The position numbers and the translations under genes were made by a program. A stretch of DNA of 64,000 nt from CAG-238 sp963601575. GTDB taxonomy: Bacteria; Bacillota; Clostridia; Peptostreptococcales; Anaerovoracaceae. This document shows, in pieces, positions 63,016 through 64,000 of the stretch. A model generated the notes under the pieces. That model was given only the letters and a program-made list of their open reading frames with translations, made no database searches and was not told the origin of the DNA. The stretch is from contig CAVCFO010000001.1 of the NCBI GenBank assembly GCA_963601575.1, positions 124,001 to 188,000 of the forward strand, read 5' to 3'. Within the stretch, counting starts at the first letter, position 1; every line of letters begins with the position of its first letter.

Positions 63016-63672
63016 ATGGAAACAAAAAGAGAAAAGACAAATCATATTCTGCTTGCAATCTATTGGATCGTTTTTACCGTTTATCTGCTGATAACCCGAT
63101 TTTCCTCTGTCATGACGGCAGTCCGTTTGGATGAAGCGCATTGGGAAGAGGCTTTTTCAAATCAGGAATTTTTACGAGACGGCAGCACTTTATACTATAT
63201 GAGTCTGCTTGTTTTGCTTGCCTTTGCGTGGACGATCGCAGCAGGCGCTTGCTTTGAACAAAACTGGCAATTTCATATTCCGAAGAAACCGTCGGTATGG
63301 ACGCTGGTGGCCCTGCTGATCAGCGTCGTTGGTTTTGCGCTTTGCGCCGGCTATTCTCTGCAGGAACTCTCGGCTCTGGTTTGGGCCTTGTGTGCAATCC
63401 TTTTAGGCATCGCAGCGGCAATACTTTTCTTCGGCGAAAAGCAGGCAACAAAGCCGGTGCGTTTGCTCATGCTTCGTACAGATAAAATAGCCGAAGCGAT
63501 ACTGTGGGAATGCGGCGCATTAACCTGCAGATGTTTCAATCTGCTGCTTTTGCCAAATTCTTACTGCTGGCCGATCGTCCGGATCGCAGGGATCATTCTC
63601 TTCCTGATGGGCGCAGCATGGATGCTGAATGAGATTTTGTTATCGGCTCGGTCCGCTGCATCAAAAGCATGA
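63016..63672 (+). CDS. Multi-pass membrane protein of unknown function
   Basis: Protein of 218 residues with about five to six membrane segments (for example NHILLAIYWIVFTVYLLI, SLLVLLAFAWTIAAGACF and WTLVALLISVVGFALCAGYS). I do not recognise the family. TGGAGGG precedes the ATG at 63016; an upstream in-frame ATG at 62983 is inside the promoter hairpin and is rejected. It is the direct target of promoter copy 2, so it is probably part of the regulon of the LytTR regulator. Confidence 0.7.
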   Translation: METKREKTNHILLAIYWIVFTVYLLITRFSSVMTAVRLDEAHWEEAFSNQEFLRDGSTLYYMSLLVLLAFAWTIAAGACFEQNWQFHIPKKPSVWTLVALLISVVGFALCAGYSLQELSALVWALCAILLGIAAAILFFGEKQATKPVRLLMLRTDKIAEAILWECGALTCRCFNLLLLPNSYCWPIVRIAGIILFLMGAAWMLNEILLSARSAASKA

Positions 63673-63674
63673 AC

Positions 63675-63719
63675 GCTTATAACCTTACACTTGAAACATG
63701 ATGATAAAACTGATATATT
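63675..63719 (+). promoter_or_regulatory. Target-type promoter block, copy 3
   Basis: GCTTATAAC (63675-63683) and CACTTGAAAC (63688-63697) have the same 14-bp phase as in copy 1. The -35 TTGAAA (63691-63696), 17-bp spacer and -10 TATATT (63714-63719) are intact. The downstream hairpin is missing. Confidence 0.6.
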
Positions 63720-63831
63720 GAAATCTTGACGAATTAGGAGAAAAGTTATGCTGATAAAACTAACTTAGTTAATGTTTTCGCAAATCAACAGGCGATAGGC
63801 CTTATTCGAATCTGTACAGTATGATATATTT

Positions 63832-63980
63832 TTGTATGTGGATGACTGCTGTCATGGTGTGTGCGATGATTCCATCCGCTGCCTTTGCAGCGTCGAACAG
63901 CGAAGCCATGATCGATGAGGCAAAGTTTGTGGGGTAGCCTCAGAATAGGATAGGGACGTGATTCCGATGATCATATAAAA
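63832..63980 (+). pseudogene. Decayed partial copy of the 60457 secreted-protein gene
   Basis: 63832-63928 matches 60471-60567 almost base for base: signal peptide and the first mature residues, to IDEAK. A jump follows to sequence like 61074-61090 (GGGTAGCCTCAGA), then a second jump to sequence like 61198-61235 (AGGATAGGGACGTGATTCCG). The start codon is gone and the frame stops at TAG 63935-63937. The copy is thus a duplication with two internal deletions, read behind promoter copy 3. Confidence 0.8.
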
Positions 63981-64000
63981 GCGAGGATGCTTTGTTTGCG

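Overview
The window looks like a draft chromosome segment around the replication origin of an anaerobic Firmicute of the class Clostridia. The evidence is the gene order rpmH-dnaA-dnaN-recF-gyrB-gyrA, the rpmH-rnpA-yidD-yidC-jag-mnmE-mnmG-rsmG-parA-parB block on the other side, a glycyl radical enzyme with its radical SAM activase, butyrate-pathway genes (thl, hbd) and Gram-positive ribosome binding sites. Genus cannot be fixed from the sequence alone. A run of 374 N lies inside ddl, and dnaN and recF each carry a frame break, so assembly quality should be kept in mind.

Layout. 1-8.9 kb: accessory and housekeeping genes (AAA+/DUF4143 ATPase, TraX-like protein, PadR/DUF2812 pair, RarD-like transporter, nucleotidyltransferase, ureohydrolase, DUF2148 protein, PAP2 phosphatase, PlsC). 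9-17.3 kb: leftward partition, tRNA-modification and membrane-insertion block with two parS sites. 17.3-19.1 kb: bipartite origin with DnaA boxes on both sides of dnaA and a DnaA-trio/unwinding element just before dnaN. 19.1-34.6 kb: rightward replication operons (dnaN, recF, gyrB, gyrA), then rsbW-like, sigma-B-like, trpS, a membrane-anchorless GdpP, rplI, dnaB, a DnaD protein fused to the N-terminal part of the DnaI loader, and an M23 peptidase. 34.9-42.6 kb: ECF sigma factor, HtrA, phosphohexomutase, Hsp33, Ddl, DUF1934, DUF1846. 42.7-44.3 kb: Xre regulator and hbd. 44.4-47.6 kb: a large secreted repeat protein behind a promoter whose spacer contains a G10 tract. 47.6-48.1 kb: fold-back repeats. 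48.1-54.3 kb: AraC regulator, SDR, glycyl radical enzyme and activase. 54.5-58.2 kb: sirtuin, isochorismatase-like hydrolase, DUF2156 protein, thiolase. 58.3-64 kb: an AgrA/AgrC-like two-component system followed by small secreted and membrane proteins, three copies of one promoter block and a decayed gene copy.

How parts work together. The origin block couples initiation (DnaA, DnaB, DnaD/DnaI-N), supercoiling (gyrase) and partition (ParAB/parS). hbd and thl, 13 kb apart, both have a Rex-type palindrome, which predicts control of both by NADH/NAD+. The glycyl radical cluster probably handles one substrate under the divergent AraC regulator; its enzyme has Gln where well-known members of the family carry a catalytic Glu, so the reaction cannot be assigned. 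The right-hand island looks like a peptide-sensing regulon whose target promoters share a conserved -35/-10 block.

The points most worth following up are the homopolymer-spacer promoter, the glycyl radical cluster, the Agr-like regulon with duplicated promoters, and the DnaD-DnaI-N fusion.
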